Positions 31,850 through 40,842 are shown, counted from the first letter of the stretch. The stretch is DNA of 54,917 nt from Candidatus Rokuibacteriota bacterium (GCA_016866775.1 VGLJ01000031.1:1-54917), one strand, 5' to 3'. Made by a program: numbers and translations. Notes: generated by a model not told the origin, from the sequence alone.

Positions 31850-34800
31850 CGTTTCTGTCTCCGTTCGCGTTCCTGCTCTTCGGACTGGCGCTGCCGCTGG
31901 TCATGCTCTACTTCCTCAAGGTGCGGCGCCGCGAGCGTCGCGTGCCGAGCCTGCTCCTCTGGGAGCCGGCGCTGCGTGACCGCGAAGCCTCGACGTTCTT
32001 CCAGCGTCTGCAGCGCGACCCGCTGCTGATCCTCCAGCTCCTCGCGCTCCTCGCGCTCACGCTCGCGCTCGCCCGGCCGACGGTCACCGTGCTCGGCGAC
32101 GGCGCCCGCAAGGTCGTCGTCGTCCTCGACAACTCCGCCTCGATGAGGGCGCGCGACGTCTCGCCGACACGCTTCGACCGCGCGAAGGCGGAAGCCGCCG
32201 CGCTCGTGCGCCGCCTCTCCGAGGGCGCCGAGGTGATGGTCATCGAGTCCGGCGTGCAGCCCCGCGTGACCGCGGCGCTGAGCCGCGACCGCGACCGCGC
32301 GCTCGGCGCGATCTGGTCGGCGCGCCCGCACGATCTTCCCCATCGCCTCATGGAAGCGATCCGGATCGCGCGCGCGCTCGTGGGGACCGATCCGCGCGCG
32401 GAGATCCACGTCTTCACCGACGGGGCCTACAGTCTGGCCGCCACGCCGGAGACCACGGACGCGCGGCTGCGCTGGGTCGGCGTGGGCTCCGGCGGCAAGA
32501 ACGTCGCGGTCACGAACCTCGCCGTGCGCAAGGCGTCGTTCGGCACGTTCGAGTACCAGGCGTTCGCCTCGCTCGTGAACTGGACGCCGGACACGCAGAC
32601 GTTCTCCTTCACGCTGTCGATCGACGACAAGCCGATCGCCGAGAAGTCGGTGACCCTCGAGCCGCAGGTGCGGCGCTCGGTCGTGCTGCCGTTCACGCAC
32701 AACGGCGGCGGCACGGTGAAGGCGTCGATCGACGTCCGCGACGACCTCGACACCGACAACACCGCGTGGGCCGTGCTGCCGCCGCCGCGCAAGATCGCCG
32801 TGCTGCTCGTCAGCCCGGGCAACCTGTTCCTCGAGAAGGTGCTGCGCACCGATCCGCAGGTGTCCGTCGAGGTGCGGACCCCGGACCAGTACCAGGGCGG
32901 CATGGAAGGGGCCGACGTCGTCGTCCTCGACTCGGTCAGCCCGCCGCGCGTCGGGGCGGGGCGGTTCGTCTTCGTGAACGGCGTGCCCGCGGACGTGCCG
33001 ATCGAAGTGCTCGGGCGCAGCACCGAGCGCCCGACGGTGATGGACTGGGACCGCGCGCACCCGATCATGCGTCACGTGGAGTTCTCGAAGGTCACCATCG
33101 AAGAGTCGCTGCGCATCCGGCCGCTGGCTGCCGGCCGTCCGCTCGTCGAGGCGGTGGGCGGACCGCTGATCTACGCGCTGGAGGAGACCGACCGGAAGGC
33201 GATCTTCATCGGGTTCGACCTCTTCCGCACGGACTTCCCGCTGCGCGTGGCGTTCCCGCTGATCCTCTCGAACGGCCTGCGCTGGCTGCATCCCGCGGGC
33301 CTCGACCAGTCGAGCCTCCAGCTCGCGGCGGGTCAGCCGATCCTGCTGCCGGTCGAGCACGGCGTGACGTCGGTCACCGTCGCGACGCCGAGCGGACGGT
33401 CGGTCAAGGGACAGGTCACCCGCGGCGTCGCCAGCTTCACGGAGACCGACGAGGTCGGCGTCTACACGCTCACCACCGCGCGGGGCGAGATGCGCGTGGC
33501 GGTGAACCTCACCGACGCGGAGGAATCGAATCTCGTCACGCGTCCGCTGCCGGCGTCGGCGCCACGCCCACCGGAGGCGGCCGCGCCCACCCCGATCCAG
33601 CGCGAGCTCTGGCCGATGTTCGTGGCGATCGCCCTCGCACTGCTGCTGCTCGAAGCGTTGCTCTACTGGCGGCGACAGAGCGCGGGGCGGATGCGGCTGC
33701 CGAGCAGTCCCGGGGACCAGTGGGCGCTCGCGGTGCGCGGCGTGCTGCTCGTCCTGCTGTGCCTGACGTTCGCGCGGCCCACGCTGCCGCGCTGGGTGGA
33801 TCGTCTCAACGTCGTCTTCCTCCTCGATCAGTCGGACAGCGTGAGCCTGGCCGCGCGCGAGCGCGCGGTTCGCTTCGTCGCCGACGCGACGAAGCACATG
33901 AAGGGCGGCGATCGCCAGGGCGTGATCGTCTTCGGCGAGCAGGCGCTCGTCGACCAGTCGCTGTCGAACCGCAAGGACGTCGCCCGGCCGACGGCGGAGG
34001 TGGGCGGGCGGGCGACCGACCTCTTTCAGGCGATCCAGCTCGCGCTGGCGAGCCTGCCGCCGGGTCACGCCAATCGGATCGTCATGCTGACCGACGGGCG
34101 GCAGACCGCGGGCAACGCGCGCTCCGGCGCGCAGGCGGCGAAGGACTCGGGCGCCGACCTCTACTACGTGGCGGCGCCGCTCACGTTCACGCAGGAAGTG
34201 GTCGCCGAGTCGATGGTGCTGCCGCAGGAGGTGAAGCACGGCGAGCCCTTCCAGGCGAAGGTCGTCGCGTGGAGCTTCAAGGAGGCGCAGGGACGCCTCT
34301 CGCTCTTCCGCAACGGCGAGTTCCTCGGCTCGCAGGTCGTGCGCTTCCAGCCGGGCAAGAACGTCTTCAGCTACCGGCAGGCGCTCGACAACAGCGGCAT
34401 CCACGTCTACCAGGCCGCGCTGGAGATCGACGGCGACACGATCGAGGACAACAACCGCGCGGTCGGCACCGTCGTGGTGCGCGGCAAGCCGCAGGTGCTG
34501 CTCGCGGAGAAGGACCGCGCGCAGGCGCAGTCGCTCGCCGCCGCGCTGCGCTCCCAGAACATGGACGTGACCGTCGTCGAGGCGAGCCAGGTCCCGAAAG
34601 ACATGGCCGGCCTGCAGAAGTACGACGGCATCGTGCTCTCGAACGTCTCGTCGCTGAAGCTCACGAAGCCGCAGATGGCGCTTATCCGCGACTACGTCCG
34701 GGACCAGGGCGGCGGGCTGATGATGATCGGCGGCGAGGAGAGCTTCGGCCTCGGCGGCTACTACCGCACGCCGATCGAAGAGGCGCTGCCCGTCACGATG

Positions 34801-36240
34801 GAAGTGAAGCAGAAGGTCGAGATCCCGAGTCTGGCTGTCGTGCTCTCGATCGACCGCTCCGGATCGATGGCCATGGCCACCGGCGACGAGAAGATCACCA
34901 AGCTCGACCTCGCGAAGGAGGCCGCGCACCTCGTCGTCGATCTCCTCGACGAGCGCAACGAAGTCGGCGTGCAGAGCTGGGACACCGAGTTCATCTGGGA
35001 CGTCCCGATACGCGCGGCCCGCGACAAGGGCGCGATCCACCACGCGATCGCGACGGTCAAGGCGGGCGGCGGGACCGACGGCTACCCCGCGCTGAAGGAG
35101 ACCTACAGCCAGCTCTTCGAGCGCCCCGCGCTCCTCAAGCACGTCATCTTCCTCTCCGACGGCCAGATGACCCGCGGCGACTTCACGGGTCTCCTGCGCC
35201 GGATGGTGAAGGACAAGATCACGGTCTCCTCGGTGGCGATCGGCAAGGACGCCGACGTCCAGCTCATGGTCGACATCGCGAAGTGGGGCAAGGGCCGCTT
35301 CTACTACACCGAGTACTCGCAGACGATCCCGCGGATCTTCACGCTCGAGACCCAGCTCGCGTCGAAGGCCTCGCTCGTCGAGCAGCCGTTCAAGCCGCAG
35401 CTCACGGCGCCGGGCCACGAGGCGATGCAGGACATCGACTGGAAGAACGTCCCGCCGCTCGGCGGGTACGTGGCGACCACGGTGAAGAGCACGGCCGAGC
35501 TCGTGCTGATGAGCCACAAGGAGGATCCGGTCCTCGCCACGTGGCGCTACGGCGTGGGCCGCGCGGCGGCGTTCACCTCGGACGCGAAGGCGAAGTGGAG
35601 CGTCCTCTGGCTCCGGTGGCGCGACTTCAACAAGTTCTGGGCGCAGCTCACGCGCTGGACGCTGCGCAGCGGGACGCGCAGCGACACCGTGGCGTCCGTC
35701 GAGCGGCGTGACGGCGTCGGCGAAGTCCTCGTGGACGCGGTCGATAGCAAGGGCGAGTTCATCAACTTCCTCGACTCGCAGGTCGGTGTGGTCGCGCCGA
35801 ACAAGGAGCGCACGGTCATCGACCTGGAGCAGGTGGCTCCGGGCCGGTATCGCGGCCGCTTCCCCGCGCCGCAGGAAGGTGTCTACCTCCTCGGCATGGC
35901 ACAGCGCCGGAACGACCAGGTCATCGGCTCGCAGCTCGCCGGCCTCGTCGTGCCGTACGCGCGCGAGCTCCGCGATCTCGGCGTCGACGAGACGTTCCTG
36001 CGCGAGCTGGCCGAGCTGACGGGCGGCGGCAGCCTCGACGACCCCCGCGGCGCCTTCCTGAAGGCGCGCCGCGAGTCCCGGATCGCGGTCGATATCTGGC
36101 CCTGGCTCGTCGGCATCGCCGGTGTCATGCTGTTACCGGAGATTGCGCTCAGACGCGTCGGCACGGCCGCCCTGGGCTTCCTGGCCCGCTGGTTCCGGCG
36201 GCGGGAGCGTGCCGGCACGGACGGGGAGGTCAGCCGATGA
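31846..36240 (+). CDS. 1464-aa triple-VWA membrane protein (BatA-like fused to a second VWA/GATase-like protein)
   Basis: Starts as a BatA-like protein: TM1 FLLFGLALPLVMLYFLKVRR, TM2 near 60-77, VWA MIDAS DNSAS at about 95-99. A TM at about 595-610 and another near 630-645 introduce a second half with a degenerate VWA (LLDQSDSVS, about 660), a class I glutamine-amidotransferase-like fold without catalytic Cys (about 885-985; GLMMIGGEESFGLGGYY) and a third VWA with perfect MIDAS DRSGSM (about 1003). The C-terminal TM is about 1410-1430. In most genomes the two halves are separate genes. One uninterrupted frame of even codon use. Likely a scaffold for MoxR-dependent assembly. Confidence 0.85.
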   Translation: MTFLSPFAFLLFGLALPLVMLYFLKVRRRERRVPSLLLWEPALRDREASTFFQRLQRDPLLILQLLALLALTLALARPTVTVLGDGARKVVVVLDNSASMRARDVSPTRFDRAKAEAAALVRRLSEGAEVMVIESGVQPRVTAALSRDRDRALGAIWSARPHDLPHRLMEAIRIARALVGTDPRAEIHVFTDGAYSLAATPETTDARLRWVGVGSGGKNVAVTNLAVRKASFGTFEYQAFASLVNWTPDTQTFSFTLSIDDKPIAEKSVTLEPQVRRSVVLPFTHNGGGTVKASIDVRDDLDTDNTAWAVLPPPRKIAVLLVSPGNLFLEKVLRTDPQVSVEVRTPDQYQGGMEGADVVVLDSVSPPRVGAGRFVFVNGVPADVPIEVLGRSTERPTVMDWDRAHPIMRHVEFSKVTIEESLRIRPLAAGRPLVEAVGGPLIYALEETDRKAIFIGFDLFRTDFPLRVAFPLILSNGLRWLHPAGLDQSSLQLAAGQPILLPVEHGVTSVTVATPSGRSVKGQVTRGVASFTETDEVGVYTLTTARGEMRVAVNLTDAEESNLVTRPLPASAPRPPEAAAPTPIQRELWPMFVAIALALLLLEALLYWRRQSAGRMRLPSSPGDQWALAVRGVLLVLLCLTFARPTLPRWVDRLNVVFLLDQSDSVSLAARERAVRFVADATKHMKGGDRQGVIVFGEQALVDQSLSNRKDVARPTAEVGGRATDLFQAIQLALASLPPGHANRIVMLTDGRQTAGNARSGAQAAKDSGADLYYVAAPLTFTQEVVAESMVLPQEVKHGEPFQAKVVAWSFKEAQGRLSLFRNGEFLGSQVVRFQPGKNVFSYRQALDNSGIHVYQAALEIDGDTIEDNNRAVGTVVVRGKPQVLLAEKDRAQAQSLAAALRSQNMDVTVVEASQVPKDMAGLQKYDGIVLSNVSSLKLTKPQMALIRDYVRDQGGGLMMIGGEESFGLGGYYRTPIEEALPVTMEVKQKVEIPSLAVVLSIDRSGSMAMATGDEKITKLDLAKEAAHLVVDLLDERNEVGVQSWDTEFIWDVPIRAARDKGAIHHAIATVKAGGGTDGYPALKETYSQLFERPALLKHVIFLSDGQMTRGDFTGLLRRMVKDKITVSSVAIGKDADVQLMVDIAKWGKGRFYYTEYSQTIPRIFTLETQLASKASLVEQPFKPQLTAPGHEAMQDIDWKNVPPLGGYVATTVKSTAELVLMSHKEDPVLATWRYGVGRAAAFTSDAKAKWSVLWLRWRDFNKFWAQLTRWTLRSGTRSDTVASVERRDGVGEVLVDAVDSKGEFINFLDSQVGVVAPNKERTVIDLEQVAPGRYRGRFPAPQEGVYLLGMAQRRNDQVIGSQLAGLVVPYARELRDLGVDETFLRELAELTGGGSLDDPRGAFLKARRESRIAVDIWPWLVGIAGVMLLPEIALRRVGTAALGFLARWFRRRERAGTDGEVSR

Positions 36241-37586
36241 TCCTTCGATCCGCACGACGACCCCTGGTCATGCTCGTGGCGCTCGTGGCCGTGATGTCCT
36301 TCGTCAGCGCGGCGGAGGCCGCACAGGTCAAGTCGCGCGTGGTGCTGATCGCACCGTTCGACGCGTCCTCGCTCGACGCGGACGAGCGCTGGATCGGCGA
36401 AGCCGTCGGGGAGGTCCTCCGCCTGTCCTTCGTGCAGCACCAGGCGTTCATTCCGCTCGAGCGGAGCCGGCTCCGCGCGCTGGGCGCCCCCACGGTGTGG
36501 GGCAACGAGGTCGTGCAGCAGGCCGCGCGCAGCATGCGCGCCGACGTCGCGATCTTCGGGCGTGTGACCCGGACGGGGAGCGACCTCGTCCTCCAGCCGC
36601 GCTATCTCGAGGTCAAGCCGCCCGGCGAGCCCGTGGCGCTCGAGGAGATCGCGGTCGGCGACGGCCAGCTCTTCGCCAAGCTCGCCACGCTGCCCACGGT
36701 GTACGCGCGTGCGCTGCGCGTCCCGCTGACGGAAGCCGAAACCGCGCGCATTGAAAAGGCCGCGCGCCCGACGCGCAGCCTCCGGGCGCTCGAGCTGTAC
36801 GCGCGCGCCCACGTCGCGCTGACGCGGGGCGGGCAGGACGCGAACGAGAGCGCGGTCGACCTGCTCTCGCGCGCGATCGAGTCGGATGCCAGCTTCGTTG
36901 CCGCGCAGTTCGCGCTGGGCACGGTTCACCAGGCGCTCGGGAATCGCTGGAAGGCGCAGGCGCAGTACCGCGCGGCGACCCAGCTCGATCCGACGCAGCC
37001 CGAGCCCTACAAGGCGATCGGCGATCTCTTCCTCATCCAGCCGCGGCGGCTGTTCGATCAGGCGCTCGAGGCCTACGCGAAGGCCATCGAGCTGCGGCCG
37101 TACTACGCCGACGCGCACGTGGGCCTCGGCGACGCGCGCGCCGCCAAGGGCGACACCGACGGCGCCATCAAGGCGTACCAGCAGGCGCTGGTCTACAACG
37201 CGATGAGCCCGCGCGTGCACCTGAGCCTGGGGAAGATCTACTTCGGCGAGAAGGGCCTCTACTACGAGGCGGTGAACGCCTACAAGAAGGCGATCGACCT
37301 GGACTCCTCGTCCGTCGAAGCGCGCATGGGCCTCGGCGAGGTCTACGAGGACAAGGGCCTCTGGAAGGAAGCCGCGGACGAGTACCGCAAGGTCATCGAG
37401 CTCGACGCGAAGCACACCGGCGCCATGTACAACCTCGCGATCGTCTACGAGAAGAAGGATCCCCGCGAGGCGATCGCGCAGTGGGAGCGCTACATCGCGC
37501 TCGCGTCCCAGCTCCCGGCTGAGAAGGACTGGGTCGACGTCGCCCGGCAGCACCTCCGCAAGCTGAAGAGCCAGATCAAGGACTAG
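36237..37586 (+). CDS. secreted TPR protein with N-terminal CsgG/TolB-like domain, end of MoxR operon
   Basis: 449 aa; ATG overlaps the previous stop (ATGA). Signal peptide (LVMLVALVAVMSFVSAAEA), then an alpha/beta domain (VVLIAPFDASSLDADERWIG, ADVAIFGRVTRTG) like those of CsgG/TolB-N type proteins, then at least six TPR units from about 225 to 430 (AQFALGTVHQALGNRWKAQA, YADAHVGLGDARAAKGDTDG, ARMGLGEVYEDKGLWKEAAD). Periplasmic scaffold probably serving the MoxR/VWA machine encoded upstream. Confidence 0.8.
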   Translation: MILRSARRPLVMLVALVAVMSFVSAAEAAQVKSRVVLIAPFDASSLDADERWIGEAVGEVLRLSFVQHQAFIPLERSRLRALGAPTVWGNEVVQQAARSMRADVAIFGRVTRTGSDLVLQPRYLEVKPPGEPVALEEIAVGDGQLFAKLATLPTVYARALRVPLTEAETARIEKAARPTRSLRALELYARAHVALTRGGQDANESAVDLLSRAIESDASFVAAQFALGTVHQALGNRWKAQAQYRAATQLDPTQPEPYKAIGDLFLIQPRRLFDQALEAYAKAIELRPYYADAHVGLGDARAAKGDTDGAIKAYQQALVYNAMSPRVHLSLGKIYFGEKGLYYEAVNAYKKAIDLDSSSVEARMGLGEVYEDKGLWKEAADEYRKVIELDAKHTGAMYNLAIVYEKKDPREAIAQWERYIALASQLPAEKDWVDVARQHLRKLKSQIKD

Positions 37587-37590
37587 GGCC

Positions 37591-38589
37591 CTGAACGAGC
37601 TCCGGAAGGATCCCACGCGCGGACAGTGGGCACTCATCCGCCCGAAGCCCGCGACCCACGCGACGGACGAGTGTCCGCACTGCCCGGGCGCCGAAGCCTC
37701 GAGCGGCCCCGAGATCGCCGCGTACCGCAAGGACGGCTCCGCGCCGAACACGCCCGGCTGGATGGTGCGCGTGGTCCCGGAGCGCGATCCCTACTTCCGG
37801 ATCGAGGACGAGCTCGTGCGTGAAGGCGTCGGCATGTTCGACATGATCACGCCGCGCGGCGCGAGCGAGCTGATCGTCGAGTCGCCGCGGCACGACGACA
37901 CGCTCGCCACGATCGACCCGGAGCAGCTCGAGGACGTGCTGTGGATGTATCGCGACCGGCTCCTCGACCTGAAGCGCGACAGCCAGATCCGCGACATCCT
38001 GCTCTCGCGCCGCCACAAGAAGCCCGGCGTCAGCCCGCACCATCCGTATTCGCGGGTCACGGCGATCCCCATCGTGTTCGACGAGAAGCGCCGCGAGCTG
38101 CGCGAGGCGCGCGAGTACTACCAGTACAAGCGGCGGTGCCTCTACTGCGACCTTTTGCGCCAGGAGGTCGCCGTGCGCGAGCGCGTCGTGCGCCTGACCA
38201 AGTCGTTCGCGTGCCTCGTGCCCTACGCCGCGCGCACGCCGCTCGAGGCCTGGATCCTCCCGCGCCGCCACGGCTGGTCGTACGAGGACGCGCTGACCGC
38301 GGAGACCGCGCCCGAGCTGTCCACGTTGCTGTCGCAGTTCTTCGCGGCGCTGGCGCGCGACTTCGGCGACCCGGGGTACGAGATCGTGCTCCACACCGCG
38401 CCGAACGTCCGGTCGCGGATCCTGCTCGGCGAATGGGCGACGATCCGAGACGACTACCACTGGCACATCGAGATCGTCACCCAGCCCGAAGCCGCGAACC
38501 GGGTCGGGGGCATCTTCGTGAACGAGGTCCCCCCGGAAGAGACCGCGCTCAAGCTCCGGGAGGCCATCGGGGGAGATTCTGGCTTCTAA
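37591..38589 (+). CDS. GalT-like nucleotidyltransferase/phosphorylase-family protein with altered HxH motif
   Basis: 332 aa if started at CTG 37591; no ATG/GTG/TTG precedes the conserved N-terminus (NELRKDPTRGQWALIRPKPA, then ECPHCPGAE with zinc cysteines). An ATG at 37762 would remove that part. Family features: zinc knuckle CLYCDLLRQE, C-terminal HIT-like WHIEIV. The catalytic segment, HPHSQ in GalT relatives, reads HPYSR (H151-P-Y153), so the nucleophile His is replaced by Tyr. The protein is therefore a divergent member; activity as a uridylyltransferase is doubtful. It starts 4 bp after the MoxR operon's TPR gene. Confidence 0.75.
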   Translation: MNELRKDPTRGQWALIRPKPATHATDECPHCPGAEASSGPEIAAYRKDGSAPNTPGWMVRVVPERDPYFRIEDELVREGVGMFDMITPRGASELIVESPRHDDTLATIDPEQLEDVLWMYRDRLLDLKRDSQIRDILLSRRHKKPGVSPHHPYSRVTAIPIVFDEKRRELREAREYYQYKRRCLYCDLLRQEVAVRERVVRLTKSFACLVPYAARTPLEAWILPRRHGWSYEDALTAETAPELSTLLSQFFAALARDFGDPGYEIVLHTAPNVRSRILLGEWATIRDDYHWHIEIVTQPEAANRVGGIFVNEVPPEETALKLREAIGGDSGF

Positions 38590-38637
38590 GTCCCTGTCCG
38601 GTGGAGCGTTTTTGGAAGGTCCAACCACGGTTCTCTC

Positions 38638-38706
38638 TTGACAGCGCTGGTCGGGGGCGGCAAACTCCGACTGAAATGGTCGCCGATCTAAATCGTCGGG
38701 TATAGT
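38638..38706 (+). promoter_or_regulatory. candidate iscR promoter and operator
   Basis: TTGACA (38638-38643), 17-nt spacer, weak -10 CAAACT (38661-38666). Overlapping the expected transcript start is CCGACTGAAATGGTCG (38667-38682), an interrupted CGAC/GTCG inverted repeat resembling Rrf2/IscR operators. An alternative -10 TATAGT lies at 38701-38706. Placement just before the iscR-like gene suggests autoregulation. Confidence 0.45.
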
Positions 38707-38713
38707 CGAGGGC

Positions 38714-39154
38714 GTGACAATGCTGCGGTTCACCAAGCGCGCGGATTACGGGCTGATGGCGATTCACTACATCGCGGTCCACGAGGACCTCGGGGCGGTG
38801 AGCGCCAAGCGGATCGCGGACGAGTTCCACATCCCGTCCGAGCTGCTCGCGAAGATCCTGCAGCGCCTCGCGAAGAAGAAGCTGATCACGAGCCAGAACG
38901 GGCCCAAGGGCGGGTACGTGCTCGCGCGGCGCCCGGCGGAGATCTCGGTGGGTGACGTGGTGCGCGCGCTGGAGGGACCGGTCAACATCGTGAGCTGCCT
39001 CGAAGACGCGAGCGATTGTCCCCAGATGGCGCACTGCAACCTGCGGCGCCCGGTGCAGAAGATCCAGGCGGCGATTACGCAGGTGCTCGACACGATGAGC
39101 CTGTCGGAGCTGACGGGCGCGGACGTCCCCGAGCTGTTCACGATCAAGGCGTGA
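38714..39154 (+). CDS. iscR: Rrf2-family Fe-S regulator, IscR type
   Basis: 146 aa, GTG start (ATG two codons in is possible). Rrf2 winged helix (FTKRADYGLMAIHYIAVHED, SELLAKILQRLAKKKLI, GPKGGYVLAR) and three cysteines C95, C102, C108 in SCLEDASDCPQMAHC, the [2Fe-2S] ligand set of IscR. First gene of the ISC operon, with a candidate operator in its promoter. Expected to repress the operon when its cluster is assembled. Confidence 0.88.
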   Translation: MTMLRFTKRADYGLMAIHYIAVHEDLGAVSAKRIADEFHIPSELLAKILQRLAKKKLITSQNGPKGGYVLARRPAEISVGDVVRALEGPVNIVSCLEDASDCPQMAHCNLRRPVQKIQAAITQVLDTMSLSELTGADVPELFTIKA

Positions 39155-39201
39155 GGGGTGTGGGGTCCTCGGTTGTGGGGCCCCATGGTCAAGGAGAGGC
39201 G

Positions 39202-40428
39202 ATGGCGCTGAAGTTTCCGATCTTCATGGACTCGCAGTCGACGACCCCGGTGGACCCGCGGGTGGTCGAGGCGATGATTCCGTACTTCACCGAGAAGTTC
39301 GGGCATCCCGCGAGCCGCAACCACCCGTTCGGGTGGGAAGCGGAGGGCGCGGTCGACAAGGCGCGCGAGCAGCTCGCGGCGCTCATCGGCGCGCGTGATC
39401 CCAAGGAGCTGGTCTTCACGTCCGGCGGGACGGAGTCGATCAACCTCGCGATCAAGGGCGTGGCCGAGATGTACCGCGAGAAGGGCACCCACATCGTCAC
39501 CACCGTCATCGAGCAGCGCGCGGGCCTCGACGTGTGCAAGCGGCTCGAGCGGCAGGGCTACACGGTGACCTACGTGCCCGTGCAGGCGGACGGCCTCGTC
39601 GACGTCGAAGAGATCCGCAAGGCGATCACCGACAAGACCATCCTGATCTCGGTGATGTTTGCCAACAACGAGGTCGGCACGATCCAGGACATCGCGGCCA
39701 TCGGCACGCTGGCGAAAGAGAAAGGCATCATTTTTCATACTGATGCGACGCAAGCCGTCGGGAAAGTTCCTCTCAACGTCGAGGCGATGGGCATCGACCT
39801 GCTCTCGTGCACGGCGCACCTGATCTACGGGCCGAAAGGCGTGGGCGCGCTCTACGTGCGCCGCAAGGCGCCGCGCGTGCGCATCGCGCCGATGATGGAC
39901 GGCGGCGGGCACGAGCGCGGCATGCGCTCCGGCACCCTGCCGGTGCCGCTCATCGTCGGCTTCGGCAAGGCCGCGGAGATTTGCCGCGCGGAGATGGAGC
40001 AGGAGGGCGCCAGGCTCAAGACGCTGCGCGACCGCCTGCAGGATACGATCCTCTCCAACGTCGACGAGGCGTTCCTCAACGGCCACCCGGAACGCCGGCT
40101 GCCGCACAACCTGAACATCTCGTTCGCCTACGTCGAGGGCGAGTCGGTCCTCATGGGCCTCAACAAGGAATCGGCGCTCTCGTCGGGATCGGCGTGCACG
40201 TCGGCGACGCTGGAGCCGTCGTACGTGATCAGCGCGCTCGGCGCGAGCGCGGAGCTGGCGCACTCCTCGATCCGCTTCAGCCTCCACCGCTTCACGACGC
40301 AGGAGGAAGTGGACTACGTGGCCGCGAAGACGATCGAGGTGATCAAGCGGCTGCGCGACATGTCGCCGCTCTACGAGCTCGCGAAGGAAGGCGTGGACCT
40401 GAAGTCGATCCAGTGGAAGGCTGAGTAA
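39202..40428 (+). CDS. iscS: IscS-like cysteine desulfurase paralogue lacking the PLP lysine
   Basis: 408 aa, ATG with AAGGAGAGG upstream. Overall fold and most PLP-pocket residues match IscS (TSGGTESINLAIKG, HTDATQAVGK, GGGHERGMRSGTLPV, mobile-loop SSGSACTSATLEPSY with Cys332). The Schiff-base Lys is replaced: SGHKIYGPKG of E. coli reads TAHLIYGPKG, L207. The catalytic His104 (TEHKAV) reads IEQRAG, Q105, and MHVNNE reads MFANNE. It should not form an internal aldimine. Archaeoglobus IscS, in which Asp replaces this Lys, is a known precedent that still supports cluster assembly with IscU. Second gene of a full ISC operon; a canonical desulfurase is at 45162. Confidence 0.9.
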   Translation: MALKFPIFMDSQSTTPVDPRVVEAMIPYFTEKFGHPASRNHPFGWEAEGAVDKAREQLAALIGARDPKELVFTSGGTESINLAIKGVAEMYREKGTHIVTTVIEQRAGLDVCKRLERQGYTVTYVPVQADGLVDVEEIRKAITDKTILISVMFANNEVGTIQDIAAIGTLAKEKGIIFHTDATQAVGKVPLNVEAMGIDLLSCTAHLIYGPKGVGALYVRRKAPRVRIAPMMDGGGHERGMRSGTLPVPLIVGFGKAAEICRAEMEQEGARLKTLRDRLQDTILSNVDEAFLNGHPERRLPHNLNISFAYVEGESVLMGLNKESALSSGSACTSATLEPSYVISALGASAELAHSSIRFSLHRFTTQEEVDYVAAKTIEVIKRLRDMSPLYELAKEGVDLKSIQWKAE

Positions 40429-40442
40429 GGGGGGCGAGGGGC

Positions 40443-40826
40443 ATGGCCTACAGCGAGAAGGTCGTCGATCACTACAACAACCCGCGCAACGTCGGGTCTT
40501 TCACGAAGGACACGCCGGGAGTCGGGACGGGGCTCGTGGGCGCGCCGGAGTGCGGCGACGTCATGAAGCTCCAGATCAAGGTCAACCTCGAGACCGGCGT
40601 GATCGAGGACGCGAAGTTCAAGACGTTCGGCTGCGGCAGCGCCATCGCGTCCTCCAGCCTGGCCACGGAGTGGCTCAAGGGCAAGACCGTCGACGAGGCG
40701 GCCAAGATCAAGAACACGGACATCGTGAACGAGCTGAAGCTGCCGCCGGTGAAGATCCATTGCTCGGTGCTGGCCGAGGATGCGATCAAGGCGGCGCTCG
40801 CGGACTACAAAGAAAAGCACGCGTAG
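40443..40826 (+). CDS. iscU: Fe-S cluster assembly scaffold IscU
   Basis: 127 aa. All cluster residues are present: C37 and D39 (PECGDVM), C64 (FGCGSAI), H106-C107 (KIHCSVL), plus the chaperone-recognition motif LPPVK at 100-104. Builds [2Fe-2S] clusters with sulfur from a desulfurase and hands them on via HscA/HscB. Fifteen bp after iscS and 17 bp before iscA. Confidence 0.95.
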   Translation: MAYSEKVVDHYNNPRNVGSFTKDTPGVGTGLVGAPECGDVMKLQIKVNLETGVIEDAKFKTFGCGSAIASSSLATEWLKGKTVDEAAKIKNTDIVNELKLPPVKIHCSVLAEDAIKAALADYKEKHA

Positions 40827-40842
40827 GAGGTCCAGAAGGGTC

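Noticed and set aside
31777-35517. 1246-codon open frame on the minus strand across the triple-VWA gene
   Set aside because: Antisense shadow typical of high-GC DNA: Arg/His/Asp/Glu-rich, no domain, while the plus strand encodes clear VWA motifs.
39820-39822. L207 in IscS as a simple sequencing error
   Set aside because: A Lys codon (AAG) to CTG needs two base changes, and the His-to-Gln and His-to-Phe changes are also present, so several independent errors would be needed.
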